DNA of 37,653 nt from Saccoglossus kowalevskii (GCF_000003605.2 NW_003151773.1:78145-115797), one strand, 5' to 3'. Numbered from the stretch's first letter, positions 10,793 to 23,460 are shown. Translations and numbers: made by a program. Notes: generated from the sequence alone by a model not told the origin.

Positions 10793-10990
10793 CTCTGACT
10801 TTGTCTCATGGACGTCTATTTCTCTACACAATGCAACCCTAATCACACCCAGAACATACTGTTGGTGCCGAGACCAGGATCGAATATGGATTTAGAACTC
10901 TGACTTTGTCTCATGGCCGTCTATTTCTCTACACAAAGCAACCATATCTCACCCACCACTTAATTTTGGTGCCGAGTCCAGGATCGAATG
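10793..10990 (+). repeat. BEL 5' end: duplicated U5 and primer-binding-site block
   Basis: A 105-bp unit starting CTCTGACTTTGTCTCATGG occurs twice in tandem (10793 and 10898). Each has an LTR-end sequence followed by TTGGTGCCGAG(A/T)CCAGGATCG, which looks like a tRNA primer-binding site starting TGG. The second copy matches the end of the 3' LTR as far as CTCACCCACCAC, which defines the LTR's 3' boundary. Confidence 0.7.
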
Positions 10991-11589
10991 TGGATTTAGT
11001 TACGGAACTCACAACATTCTACAAGCAAATTGGTAACCTCTACAAGTAAACTCATCAGCAGGTTACAACTGATCGTTTGAACTCTATTATTAATATTTTT
11101 TTTGATTTGATTATTGACATTCTCACCTCAATCCTTCAACTACTCTCATACTTCAATATGGAACCTAAAAATGCAGCCAACCCTAAACTTGTGGGATAAA
11201 TCGTGAATTCAATTTACGTCAATGGAATTCGAACAGTCCCTTTATTCGTGACATTATTTCTGAAAAACTTACCGCTACCAATGTTGGTATATTGGGATTA
11301 CAGTGGAATACTCATAATGATACACTGAAAATTAAAACACCTACGATACCGTCTTTCAACGAAGTAACGTGAAATCGACGCTTATACTGCCGGTGTATAT
11401 GACTCACTTGGTCTATCTACACCTACACAAATTCGAGCGAAATTAATCATATAGTCTCTCTGGAAAAGTAATCATGACTGGGATCAACCTATTGCTAGTG
11501 AACTATTGGATGAATGGGAATCTGTACCAAAGACCTTCATAACATTTGCAATATCGATATACCACGACAATATTTCACTACTGTTGTAA

Positions 11590-11800
11590 ATAACGTCGAG
11601 CTTCATGTATTCTGCGATGCCTCCATGCGTGCATATGGAGGAACCACGTATATACTCACGGAAACTGGCGAATCTTGTCACGTGATGTCAAAATCAAGGG
11701 TGACACCAGATAAAAACCAATCTCTTAAATTCCCGTCTCGAATTAATAGGAGCAGTTGTGGGAACACGACGTGTTCGTCGCCGAATCGTTCGTTGACAAA
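11590..11800 (+). mobile_element. BEL fossil: RNase H-like pol region
   Basis: Contains ELHVFCDASMRAYGG, the hallmark start of the RNase H domain in BEL/Pao pol. The sequence before it (about 11220-11570) resembles the connecting region after reverse transcriptase. It belongs to the fossil element and is not a host gene. Confidence 0.7.
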
Positions 11801-12589
11801 TACAAAGTCTGTCTGAATTCTGAAACATAATCAAGAATTTCGACATGTACCCACTGTATCTAATCCTTCTCACCCGAAGATTATCCCTAGAAGATTTAGA
11901 ACAATCTACTCTATGGTGGATGGGACCAAGCTGGTTCTCTGATCGAAAGAAATGCCCAGAATACAAGCTGTTTGATGCTAAAGATATATCCGAAAATTCA
12001 TCGTCCAAATGAGCGAAACATCGTGAAATCGAAGACAAAATGTGACCGGAAGTGCCGCTGATATTCAAGTCTATGTGCCAAGAAACGAAAGCGTGTATGA
12101 AGGACAGGAAAAAGCTCGAACCAATCTCATTCAAGATACGATTGTGATCGAAACCCCTCGTGACATAAACCTTAGTGTTTGTGTAACCGAAATTGACAAA
12201 ATCAAAGAGTCTGTCTCCTTCAATCACATTTCCGTGGACAATACTCAAACTGATCGACGTCTTGATTTTTCTACTGTACCGAACACTACCGAAATTACCC
12301 GGACAGATTCGATTGTATCAAACTGAACATCAATGAAACTGAATCGACTAAGGAAAATGTTGATATTGCTAATATTATTGACATTTCTTAATTCAATCGT
12401 CTGTCCCGACTACTGACCGTCACTGCATGCGTACTTTGTTTCACCGAGAAGCTAAAGTCGCACGTAAATCTACGCAGCTCAACTGAATAAATAAATAACG
12501 CTGAAACGCACTGGGCCAAATATGTACAAGGTAAACATTACGAAGCTGAACAAGAGTCGCTACAGCATAAACGAAAAACGATCGGACAA

Positions 12590-13020
12590 TTGCAATATCA
12601 ATTTCGATTATATGTTGATGACTGTTCAATACTACGTGTCGGAGGAAGACTTCAAAATACTTCTCAACTTCCTTGGACGGTACATCCAATTCTACTCAAC
12701 GAGAATCATCCCTATACGACGCTGATTATCCGCGATTCTCATACGCGACTAGAACATCATGGGCCTGTTACTAAAGCTACAAAGATAAGCGAACGACATT
12801 GGATCCCAGCGATACGTTGTCATGTAAACAACATGCTACGACATTGTGTTGCTTGCAGGAAAGTAGACGGTCTCCCATATCCGCGATCAATTCAAACTGC
12901 CCTACCAGAGTTTAGAGTTAGGAAAGCCGCGCCATTGAAATTTTGTGGTGTGGATTTTACCGGACATTTGTTAGTTAAAAATCCGTACAACGGAACTGTT
13001 CTCAAATCGCACGTTTGTTT
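12590..13020 (+). mobile_element. BEL fossil: integrase zinc-binding region and core start
   Basis: Shows LYVDDCSILRVGGRL, IIRDSHTRLEHHGP, then MLRHCVACRKVDGLPYP (the HHCC zinc-binding module) and FCGVDFTGHLLVKNP at the start of the integrase core. The order and motifs match BEL/Pao pol. Confidence 0.8.
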
Positions 13021-13169
13021 GTTTGTTTGTTTGTTTGTTTACATGATGTATAACACGTGCGACCCATCTTGAATTATTGTCTGATCTCTCTACTACCTCG
13101 TTCTTATTAGCAATACGTCGCGTTATCGCACGCCGCTCTAAACCTCACTTTTATTGAATTATCAACTTT

Positions 13170-13828
13170 ATTATCCGAAGTGAAATCTGCAGTAAATGAC
13201 ATACCATTGACTTATCTGTCGCCAAGTGTTGATGTTTTATCACCCCTGACGCCATCCCATCTCCTAAATGGTCGTCCACTACGAAGTCTGCCTCAAATAA
13301 ACGCCAGTAATCCTAGCCATAATTTCGAACTGAATAACATTACTGCTAACAATCGAGAGCAGTACCTCTCTACATTGCAGAATGGTTTCCGCAAACGCTG
13401 GGTAAATGAATATCTGACTTCCCTTACTGAGCGACATTTTAACGAAATTAAAGTAACCACATCAAATCGTGTTCGTATTGGAGAAATTGTTTTGATACAT
13501 GAAGATGTTACTAAACGTGTGAATCGTACTCGCACGAGTTACCAAACTTCTACCTGGAGCTGATAAAGTTGTTCATAGTGTTGAATTGAAAACCGAACAT
13601 GGTAAGACTAATCGACCTATATATCGTCTCTACCCGCTTGAACTGAATACAGAAACTCCTGAGAACATACCTGCTCTAATCACTGAGGAAACGGGCAATT
13701 ACTTGCCTGTTGCCCCTGACAACGAAATAAACTCTTTGAACACAGTAAGACCCTTGAACTCGAAACGAGCTGATGTGGTACAGGCCGCTGAACGAATTCA
13801 CTTACTACAAGATGAGAATCTTGTATAA
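13170..13828 (+). mobile_element. BEL fossil: C-terminal pol domain
   Basis: Contains LTPSHLLNGRPLRSLPQ, FRKRWVNEYLTSL and VRIGEIVLIHEDVTKR, the conserved C-terminal region that follows integrase in BEL/Pao elements. A stop-terminated tail precedes the 3' LTR. Confidence 0.8.
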
Positions 13829-13839
13829 TTCTAATTGTA

Positions 13840-14599
13840 AGCAAATACTCTTTAGAATTAACTTAAATGCATGTAGCTATAATTTATTGTATACAATTGA
13901 TATAACTCTATATAGACCATAAGGTCACATTAATGACACTGACTCTAGTCCAAGAATCATATGTTAAGAATAATGAACTAATATATAATAGTGTGTTTAT
14001 ATGTACCCTCTTTTATATTGTTGTTATGCCAACCTTAATATACTGTGTTGAGAAGGGTGAGTAATAGTACCCTCAATTCAATTGATTTTTTGAAGAAAAA
14101 CAAATTTCCACCTTGATGATTCATATGTTAAATTTTCAAAGTTAATTGACTGAGTTGATTGTGAGACCTTTCGCTGCCGTTTGGAGTATATCGCTGAGAG
14201 CTCCTATATAATCAACATTTAAAAATGTATTTATATGCATTGGTTCAGATTTTTACCGTTTACCCATGTTGTATGACATCGTATTTTGTTTACCATTCAA
14301 TGTTGCAAGTTAGGTGTTGGTCTTGCCGCCCCTTTGTAAAATCTTTGACATTGTAACTAAGGCTAGTTACTTGTTGCTATAATAGTGGAGTCTTCCACTT
14401 TGAATTAAACTAATCATAGTTATGTATTCTATTTTGATAACATTATGCAAATACTCCAAGCTATATATTTTTGGAGGGAGTAGTTCTGGTTTTGACAATG
14501 TACTCTCACGTGTTGCAATAAAGTGGATCTCTCAGAACTCTGACTTTGTTTCATGGACGTATATTTCTCTACACAACGCAACCCTATCTCACCCACCAC
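13840..14599 (+). repeat. BEL fossil: 3' LTR
   Basis: Non-coding sequence after pol with AATAAA at about 14518, then CTCTGACTTTGTTTCATGG and ACGCAACCCTATCTCACCC. This end matches the 5' blocks at 10793 and 10898, and the match stops at CCCACCAC. The upstream limit is uncertain (about 13840-13975) because no complete 5' LTR is available for comparison. Confidence 0.65.
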
Positions 14600-14771
14600 G
14601 ATATATCCCTTCATTGCTAATCAGGACAGCCTCAGTGCAGAACTGTTTCAAAGTTGGCTGTTTACGTTCTTTAGCCACTCGATCCTGACAAAGGTCATCA
14701 TGAGGATTTCAAATGAAAAAAAAAGGTGTGTAGACCTCCCGGACCATCATTGAGCAATGCACAGAAATAAG

Positions 14772-14830
14772 GTCACCTGAAACCATAAATAATCATGTTA
14801 CTATGCAAACAGATGATAGGTATGATGACG
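14772..14830 (-). repeat. Inverted copy of the 9580/10272 repeat
   Basis: On the minus strand it reads CGTCATCATACCTATCATC...TTTATGGTTTCAGGTGAC, about 78 percent matching the block at 9580-9638 and 10272-10330 by eye. With 10272-10330 it brackets the BEL fossil in inverted orientation. Confidence 0.6.
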
Positions 14831-15410
14831 TGAACCAAGAGCGGTATGCAACAGTGTCTGGGTTAATAAAATACTAGAAATAATACATGATTATTTTCAT
14901 TCTTGGATAAAATTAGTTATTAGTTATATTCTAGAAATGGGAAAAAAAGAGCACTAAGAGCAATTGCCGTGTTGGCATATTTTGATCGAAATCTTACATG
15001 TAATGATTTTGCGTATTGCTCAGACTCCGAGTAATAAAAAACGTAAGTCTAGCGCGTACAAGACATGGCCGCGCGTAACATTCGAATATAGAACGCTTTC
15101 ACCCCGCTCTTGATAATAAATAGACGGGGTATGTCACATCCAAAGCTGACTATCTATTTTCGTCCAATGATCGTACTATTTTTTACGAGTATTTGCATTA
15201 TTATGCATATCTGCCATTTATAAAATAAGGTATGCACCATGTTCAATCATTAAAAAACACATATTGGAAATTAGTTCGATGGCGGCAGAAATAATCTTAC
15301 CGGCATTAAAAGAACAATATACCCTCGCAATACTGCAGCTACTCATGGGTTGTTAACAACCAACTTCCCGGGTGACTCTGATTTTGAACATTATTTGTAC
15401 AGTCAATGTC
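14831..15410. other. No recognisable feature
   Basis: AT-rich spacer between the BEL-flanking repeat and the mariner. No open frame or repeat is recognised. Confidence 0.5.
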
Positions 15411-16675
15411 AGGGTGCGATGACTAAACAAATATGTTCATGAAAAATTTGGTATATTTCTGTATTTATAAAGATTTTTCTAAACCATCACATACAAATTA
15501 CGTACTATAAGGAGATTTATGAAACTTAGCCCAGTTATTAGTCTTTCTCTACATAGGAACCATCCAGAGTTATGCATTTCTCACATCGTTTGATGCAACT
15601 CTGGACACCGTTTTTGTAGAACCTCCCAGTTTTTTTTCCTCCAATCATGTCGTAACTTTAGAAATCAAGGCTGCATCATCCCAAACGCATTCCTTTCAAA
15701 AACAACTTCATGGCTGGGAAGAGATGAAAGTCAGAGGATGCAAGGTTAGGAGAGTAAGAGGGATAGGGAGGGTTTCATAGCCACACACCCATGCTTCTGA
15801 TCTGGCGACTTGCGAGCTGTGGACTGGATCATTGTCCTGCAGGAGAAGGATACCTTTTCTGATCTTGCCCCGCCTCTTGATTTTGATAGCTTCTCTTAAT
15901 TTAATCTAAAGTGAAGCGTAATAGGCTCCTGTAATTGTGGTACTCTTAGCCAGGAAATATTTCATCAGTACTCCATCCTGGTCCCAGAAGTCTGTTAACA
16001 TGACCTTGCCAAGGGATGGGCTGCACCCTTGTCTTCTTCGGAGGTGATGAGTCCAAGTGCTTCCACTGAATTGACATGGCTTTGGTCTCTGAATCATAGT
16101 GTTGGACCCAAGTTTCATCATGTGTTATCAGTCTTTTAAAAAACTGTGACTCATCTTCTTGGGACATTTCCAAATTCATCCTCGAGCACTCGACGCGTTA
16201 TCTGGCAGACACCTTATGCATATGCAAATGGTCATGAATGATAATTTCCATAGACCCTGTAATAATCTTAACCTCTATTTGGCGAAGAGTAATGCGTCGA
16301 TCTACCAAAATGGCAGAAGAGAGACGACCAAGTCTGGGAGCTGTTTCCATATACTTCCGGCCATTTTTGAATTCACGATGCCAGTGTTTTACAAGATCAT
16401 ATGATGGGGCATCATCATCATAAGTTTCGTTCATTTCAGTAAAAATCTCCTTTAGTGTGCGTTCTTTAAAATACAAAAACCGGATCACTGCGCGACACTC
16501 AACTGGCTTCATTCCACACCTGACTCAGTTCAAACACCTGTAAATCAGAAACCACAATTAGTTCAGAGCTGTTTTTGCAATATAACGCATAAAGATGTAA
16601 ATTATTACACATGCAAAATGTTATCTAGATCAGACAACTGGAAGTGGGTCGGAGGCATTTTGAACGCCCCTCGTA
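15411..16675 (-). mobile_element. Degenerate mariner DNA transposon
   Basis: About 1.27 kb, the usual mariner size. The right end carries a terminal repeat (minus strand TACGAGGGGCGTTCAAAA, 16658-16675) of the kind known from mariners. A weaker counterpart (AGGGTGCGATGACTAAA) lies near 15412-15430. The transposase starts MKPVECRAVIRFLYF at 16512. Next come an HTH stretch (DAPSYDLVKHWHREFKNG), HDETWVQHYD, QDNDPVHSSQ and SSDFHLFPA. The second and third catalytic Asp codons (about 15834 and 15730) are about 34 residues apart, which fits the mariner DD34D signature. These pieces lie in several frames and stops follow, so no transposase can be made. It most resembles the mariner group with the MKPVE/HWHRQF N-terminus. 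Confidence 0.9.
16198..16512 (-). pseudogene. Mariner transposase, N-terminal fragment
   Basis: A 104-codon open frame from ATG. It begins with the typical mariner N-terminus (RFLYFKERTLKEIFTEM), then the paired helix-turn-helix DNA-binding region and VDRRITLRQIEVKI, and ends HDHLHMHKVSAR. The frame then breaks; the catalytic part continues in other frames at 16179-15906 and beyond. Confidence 0.85.
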
Positions 16676-19600
16676 TTTTACACTAAAATAATGATGATGT
16701 GCTTATTTGGCACTCGACCGTCAACTACAAACACCATAAATAATGTTCGCGAACGAGATAAAACTTTCAAAGCAGAATATATCACTGATCCAACACTTTT
16801 GCCTAACGCCCTTGCGTGAAATATTGCTAGACGAAGTGACATGGCACTGCGTACTACAGTCAATCGAATATTTATTCCACGATCTATTTATATAATATCT
16901 CTATTATTTTATGACAAAAGAATGGAGAATGGAGCACTCATCAGTGTATCATATTTACTAAATGCCTTAAAAATCGAGAACACGTGAAAGGTTTTTAATT
17001 TTCATCTATGGCACGAGAAGAACACGAGTCTGGTTACCGCCGTTTCGATTTCCCAGACTGGTATGACAATATTAAAATAATTTAGAAACACTATTCGACG
17101 ATATGAATTATTTATACTGAGAATATATCATAGTTGTTATTAAATTATTGATTTGTTAAAAAATACAAGCTAGACACAGAATACAAACAAAACATTGCAT
17201 GATAATTAGATAAGAAGTCGTGAATAAAAATAGCACACTCATTCAGCAACCTCCTTGATTTCAAGGTATTAAGCCTTATTAATTGTTTTACAGTCTTAGG
17301 CGGATTTACTTGAGTGTCTGGACGCATTGCCGATAAAACCGCGAGTGATCTAGTCACAGGAAATAACGCAAATGGGCGGCAAAATACCAAAGTGACTCGA
17401 CCTGTACCAACTTCATGATTATGACACTCGACGCACTGAACTTTATTATGTCAGCCTCTTTCTGATTGCCACGCCACTTAAAAACAAAATGACTAATAGT
17501 AACAGACCTTTGGTCAAACAATAGTATGTATCTCACTGAAACAAGTATAATGCAACCCTTTTTACACAAACTTTAACTCATTTAGCTTTTTGATTAAAGT
17601 ATGTACTTTGCTCGGGTACCATCAAATAATTGATTGCCCTGAGGCGGCTGCACGAAATGTTGCATGAACTCTAGACCCTCTGAAATGTTATTTCCTGCAT
17701 TGGGGGGGGACAAATTTTGCTTACACAAAGAATTTCAGCTTGATTTTAGGGGCGACGTCCCTCCAACATCGCCCTCTCTGCCCTCGTGCTGGTGCCACCG
17801 TTTCCTCCACGAACTTATATACACGTGTCCTTGAATAGGGTCGCATCTGTGTGAACCTTTTGCGAAACAGTGATATTTGGAAGGGAGGGTCTTGAGGGAT
17901 TGAACCACATCAACGTTTCTATACAATATGTAAATCAGGTGACCATTTCGAATTAATATGTGAGTCAATTATTATCTGCCAAGTATTAAACTCAACGCAC
18001 TACAAGACATGTTATCATACTATAGATACTTAGTTATTTCGTGTACAAGACGTTGCAATATAGACAATTTTTAGCTTTTTTATTCGGTCTTTGTTACTGT
18101 GTGTTTCTCCGCCAAGATGGTTATATTTTGCGGACGTTTTTTTGTCTTTGTAACTAGGGCAACCCCTAATGAAAAAATCATCACAATATGTTCATAAATT
18201 TTAGAGTTATTAATGAAAAGTCGTTCTTAAAAATGCTATTTCCATGACAACCTGAGCCACATAACTTTAATCGCAAACAGACCGACAGCCAGACAAACAG
18301 ACAAACGCCGACAAAACATCATATTTCTGATGGGGGTAAATAGGGAGTTTCTTTTTAAATATTGGCTAGTTAGTTGGAAGCTTGAGAAAGATCCGGGTCG
18401 CGTTATCATGAAAACAACAATGTGTTCAACAATATGTATTGCAAGACAACAACCTAATGACGACTTTGTATTTTGTTTTTTCAAACATCAATCGATCGAT
18501 TAAATTTTAAGTGAAAGTTTGCACTATACTATATAATGTAGTTGATGTAATTGTTTGTTTGCTGATGTAACCCGGTGTATAAGGAGTTACTCGAAATGAA
18601 ATGTAGGGAATGCCTGTAAACCAATATATTAATCATGGTGATATGAATGTTTGTGACATGTATTTGTATTTTGTATTATTTAGGGAGATTGTAAATATAC
18701 TTATAGTGAAAATAAAAGCTGTTACATGTTAAATGTTGGTCAACTTGAAGACGTTCATACAAACATTGACGATCTTTCAATTCGCTTCATGTGGATGAAT
18801 ACCATAGCTGCTCTTGAGCTGAAGTTAGCGGACTTGTTTTATAATATTAGATGACGATTTTTTTAAATGATCTTCCTTGTTATTATAATGAGGATTATCC
18901 AGTACTTGCGCGTACTCGGCGGATCTCACGTCATTTTATCAATCGAAAGTGACAGATTTGGTCAGATGTTGCTGTACTGTGGCCGTATTGGCGGCTTTGG
19001 TCTAATATATATGCAATGTTTGTCATGGTAACAAAACGTACTATTTCATTTTAACATTTTACACACACACCCTTCTTGTTTGCCATGTATTGAATATTCA
19101 TTAAATGTGTTAATATAATTCCAAACATTAGCTGCATATCTATAGCCTTTGGGTTTGCATAGTCCGTGTTGTATTTCCCCCATCGCAACTGTAACTGCAT
19201 GTATGAGTTGTGCTGTGTAGTTATGGTCGGTTACATAACACACAACAGATCAATTATTTAAAAAAAAAGAATGAAAAAATAGGCTCTCAGACTGGTAGAA
19301 CCTCGCTCAAACCTCTCAGCGTTAGCGGTTATCTGTTATTTAAAATAAAAATTTTAAATAATTTCCCTCCTTTCAAAGCAACTTTTAAAATTACTTTGTC
19401 GCCTTCAAAATCTTTCTGGCTTTGCATATGACGTTCCTATCTTTTTTAACCAACCTTCCTGACCATTCCTGACATTTACTTTTACCATTTTCGACAACTC
19501 TCCCAACTTGTAAAGTAATTGTAAAAACTATGCAGATGACTTTCATGACATTTCGGGATTCTGAAGCTGTAACTTGACTGACTTTTCACTGATATGCGAA

Positions 19601-22429
19601 ATCAAAGTATATGTTTTCGCTTTGTTATATGATCATATTCCCAACAGTCACACAGTAGAAGTTACACGACTGTAACCCGACTGTTTGTTCCGGTGATTGC
19701 CAATCAAAACCAAAATCACGGTATTTGACCAAACGCCACTGAACTCAAAGTACACTTCTGCTATAAACAAAAACTGTAACGATAAATGTTTCTTAACTCG
19801 AGCACCTCTTTTAAATACCGCTATTAGTATACGCCGTATGAACGCATAGGTACGTTTAGAACCTAAGACCGTCATTTTCTATATTTATTTATAAGTATAA
19901 GGTGAAGAACATTGAACACACAGTGTTGCAATAGTACTGTGCCAGACTTGTAAACAATAAATTGAAAACAAGGGTACAATACCCTGTTTAAACACTGTTA
20001 GTATCGGCGTTCATAAGAGTTAGTGTTTTGTATGATTGTAAATCCGGGATAATGGCAAAAAGTTGGGTTCTTCGTGGCACGGGGTTAAATTGAAGGTAAT
20101 TTTCATAAATAGGATAGGATCATAAAAAGGATTATTTGGTGCAGCCATTTGCTCAATAATAGTTCAACGTATATTACGTGATTCTGAATGTGCACCAATC
20201 TCCGTACTTTTTATGTATCTTTGCACTGTTTTTGATTTGATAACTTTGGACTAAACAGTTTTTTATTGGTTTCAGATCTTGATAAAAAGTTCGGTACCCA
20301 ATTCATATAAGTGCTTATATTGATTTTCTGACATCCTGTTTTCTGTAAAGATTTTATTGGTAGGTTTGCAAATGTGTATCAGACTGTGCAACAACTCTTT
20401 CCATGAGTCGGTCTAGTATTCCCATGGAATTTGTAAGATATATTACCAACGATATTATTACAAGATAAATTATTTGCTTCGTTGAACAGCACACAGCAAT
20501 GCATATTCCTATTTTGAATGTATATCATCAGTGATGAGTCAAGTAGAAACAGCCAAAATGTTTTTTTAACAGATTTTCTGATTTGTCGTTCATACTAAGG
20601 AAAGACTGATGAATAAGGTGACCAAATCTTAAAAAAAGTTTGGAATAGAATTAGTAAAGTTATTGTGCACACATTAACAGATTTTAACGACGACGACGAC
20701 AATGCCGGACAAAAATTGTTCCCTTAATATACCTTTTCCTTCCATCGTTGATGATTCGGGCAAGGTAAAACACGACACCTAGTACGGTGCGACTTAAAAT
20801 AATTTGTACACTTGCATTCACCATATGCCCACACTCACGATATAGATATATATATTTTCTTAGTAATAGTGACACCTGTTGTTTAGTATGATGGATCCCC
20901 ACGGGAGCATAGAAGTTTATAATTACAATTGTTTTCAATAAGAAACATGGAACCATCATAAGTGGCCTTATAAACAGCATTTTACTTCATAGTGGGGTGG
21001 GTGGAGTAAACCTGCGATTATTTTTATTAATTTCTGACCATCTCGTTTGCCATTCACCATGTCCATTACCATATAAACAAAAGTTCCAGCCAATATCAGA
21101 TTTTACAACTTGTTTCAAGCTGTGGCACTTGGGAATGAGTGTTGTGACATGTGGCAAATGTCCAACTGTCTTGGGTAATAAGGTAGTATGTACGAAGCCA
21201 GTGAATTTGATTCAAGCAAAAGAAATTATGGGTAATGACATATTTAGAACACTAATGTAAATCATAAAGTAATATTTCATGAATAATTTATACGAATGAT
21301 TATCTCCAATAATCTCTTTATGACATCTTAAAAGGAAGAGGTAGGTGAATTGCATAGCTTGTGTCGGACTACAAAACTCCATAAAACGCAATTCAAGACC
21401 AGTGAACAGAAATGTACATGATCCTCCAAACTAGTAGAACGACTTGTCTTAACAAATAGCAGGTTTTAGGCAGATATAATGAGCTTATTGCCATCTGTGA
21501 TAACATCATCTCAGACTTGATGTGGACTAGGATTTTCTAGTATGTACAGATTTCATATATATTCAAGGTGGTTCAGAAAGATTTGTTCATATATTGTTGG
21601 CAATCCGCTGAGCTAGGATTGCACTTATAATCACTTGCGTGTGTCTTCATTTATGAACTTCTCTGGGATTTATTTGGCTTGGCCGATTTGATTCAAAATT
21701 GGCCGGCAGGTCACACATGCTAAATGCATCTCCGCCAACAAATCTTGAGTAAAACATCGGTAATACCTCATTCTACTCAGCATGAATGATGGCCCATATC
21801 TTTTGTCATTGCTGAGAATTTCGCCTCGAATTTGAGGCAACTGTTTTGCCAGAAAAGGCTTTCAACTTTTCTGTAATTTTTGTGGCGGGGAGCAATATTG
21901 GTCAAGATAGACAGACAGGGCACACCTGCACTCTAGAAAGGCGGACAAATTTGAAAAAAAGTGTTGTCCTAATGTATCCAAGATTTGATACGAATCCTCG
22001 CACAATTCTTCGAGTCAAAATCTTCGACATATCCCATCCTAGGTTGTTTGAGTGTGTGCATAAAGTTTCCATTTTGTTTTTGATTATGTCCTACCATTAC
22101 ATTGGCAACGGAGTGGATCGCTAATCAGCTTATTGGCTTGTAGCATATATTAGTTGTGTCGTACTTGCGTATTTTTCTCTTGATATTGTGAATTTTCTTC
22201 ATAAATTACAAATTCTGATATTAATGGGTAGGATTTATTTCTATTTTGCTTATCTGAGAAACTTACACTGACGCCACTGCCAATGTATAGAGTACAATAG
22301 ATAGTTTTCCGTTGACAGCGAGGCCCCGCGTTATACATAAAATGGAACGTAATAACAGGACAGACAAAGGCCATAGCGTCGGAGTGGCGACAAGCATCGC
22401 GTGGGATTCGATGTATTTTGTTGCACAGA
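16676..22429. other. Long gene-poor stretch
   Basis: No gene is recognised over nearly 6 kb. Small frames such as 19046-19243 (minus, EIQHGLCKPKGYRYAANVW), 20997-21260 (plus, MSVVTCGKCPTVLGNKVV) and 21846-22124 (plus) match no family I know. A GACCGACAGCCAGACAAACAG tail of the kind seen in dispersed invertebrate repeats lies at about 18280-18310. On the minus strand a TATATAA box at 17815-17821 has no gene attached. Confidence 0.5.
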
Positions 22430-22630
22430 TTTGATGATGGTCAATTCGATGAAGTAAGGGTATTCAAACGCAAAATTCCCTTGTCAAAGATCGGCCTTTC
22501 GATGTGAGCTACATAATAAAGAAATTCGACTTGTAAATCAAATCGTTCGATCTTTGCGACAGACGTACGGTGCGCGTCTTTACGCAACTCGCGAGATCTC
22601 GCAGTTGAACGGAAAATCACCTATTGCATC
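22430..22630 (+). repeat. Diverged dispersed repeat, copy 1
   Basis: Starts TTTGATGATGGTCAATTCGA and ends around GAACGGAAAATCACCTATT. It shares its start, its AAGAAATTCGA middle and its end with 23315-23460 in the same order and orientation. It is more GC-rich than its surroundings and has no open frame. Confidence 0.5.
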
Positions 22631-23314
22631 TAAATCACAGTGGACTATAACTTACACACATGTGTACATAACTTGTATTTACATCATGTATTAATATATA
22701 CAAATCAAGCAACTGTATCATGATTGTTTAAGTATTGTCATATATCAGTACTAAATTTTTGTAGAATGTTGCATATGGCATAAACACATACATGTATGAA
22801 TAAGCAAATTTACCACTTTCAGAAAGCTTATCCATTGTCATATCAACGTGATTATTTCTGTAACTACGCACATATTATTTTGTAAGCAATGTTGTTCTTC
22901 AATTTTTGAGAAAGTTGGCAATGCCTGGGTTGAATCATAGCTTTGGTAATTGAAATTGTTACCTATAATACTTATCTCGAGGGATTAGGTCGGGAGTCAC
23001 ATAATATGTATGACAAAGCACTGCTTAGTACCTTAACTTTTAATGTAAACAAATTCCATTCACTGCCATCAAAATAAAATAGTATCTTCTGAACAAACAT
23101 CAGAGAACATTAAGTAACCACTCAAATTATTTGTATCAATTCGCTCTATTCATTACAGTAATCATATTTACATTTCCTTCAATTATGTGGTCAATATAAT
23201 ACAAAACGTCACAAAAATTGGGTTCATGTGCATAGAAATCTAAGGAATAGACCATTTTCTGTTCAGTGCGAGTATTTTAGTAGCATTTCCGCACTTAATA
23301 ATGTGCTATACACA

Positions 23315-23460
23315 TTTGATGATGGCCAACTTTGATGAAGTCAGGGTAAAAATCGGCAATTTGACAGAGATATAAAAAAGAAATTGGAGCTCAAAAGCAA
23401 GAAGGTTCATTTTTTGAGATCGAGCAATGAACGGGAAATCATCTATTTTGCTGACAATGT
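23315..23460 (+). repeat. Diverged dispersed repeat, copy 2
   Basis: TTTGATGATGGCCAACTTTG, AAGAAATTGGAGCT and GAGCAATGAACGGGAAATCA correspond in order to the copy at 22430-22630, with a shorter middle. An unclassified repeat family. Confidence 0.5.

Larger units (their letters stand above)
10793..14599 (+). mobile_element. Fossil BEL/Pao LTR retrotransposon
   Basis: Plus-strand remnant, broken in many places and much shorter than a whole BEL element. Parts seen in order: two U5/primer-site-like blocks, weak gag-like traces, an RNase H-like region (ELHVFCDASMRAYGG), the integrase zinc-binding and core start, the C-terminal domain typical of BEL pol (TPSHLLNGRPLRSLPQ), and a 3' LTR. The CDASMRAYG, LRHCVACRK and FCGVDFTGHL signatures favour BEL/Pao over Gypsy. 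The terminal LTR sequence differs between the 5' and 3' ends by about 3 in 49 bases, so it is moderately old. It is treated as a fossil with no functional product. Confidence 0.85.

Noticed and set aside
11694-12248. 184-codon open frame on the minus strand
   Set aside because: It is the antisense shadow of the BEL/Pao fossil, whose recognisable motifs are all on the plus strand.
13180-13563. Possible host gene with TPSHLLNGRPLRSLPQ
   Set aside because: This is the C-terminal pol domain of BEL/Pao elements, not a host gene.
17815-17821. TATATAA box on the minus strand before a GC-richer stretch
   Set aside because: No coding exon or initiator context follows, and such boxes are frequent in AT-rich DNA.
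19046-19243. Minus-strand frame with EIQHGLCKPKGYRYAANVW
   Set aside because: Short, unsupported by splice signals, and matched to no family.
20997-21260. Plus-strand 87-codon frame with MSVVTCGKCPTVLGNKVV
   Set aside because: Looks somewhat protein-like, but there is no recognised family, no splice or promoter context, and no homologous copy in the window.
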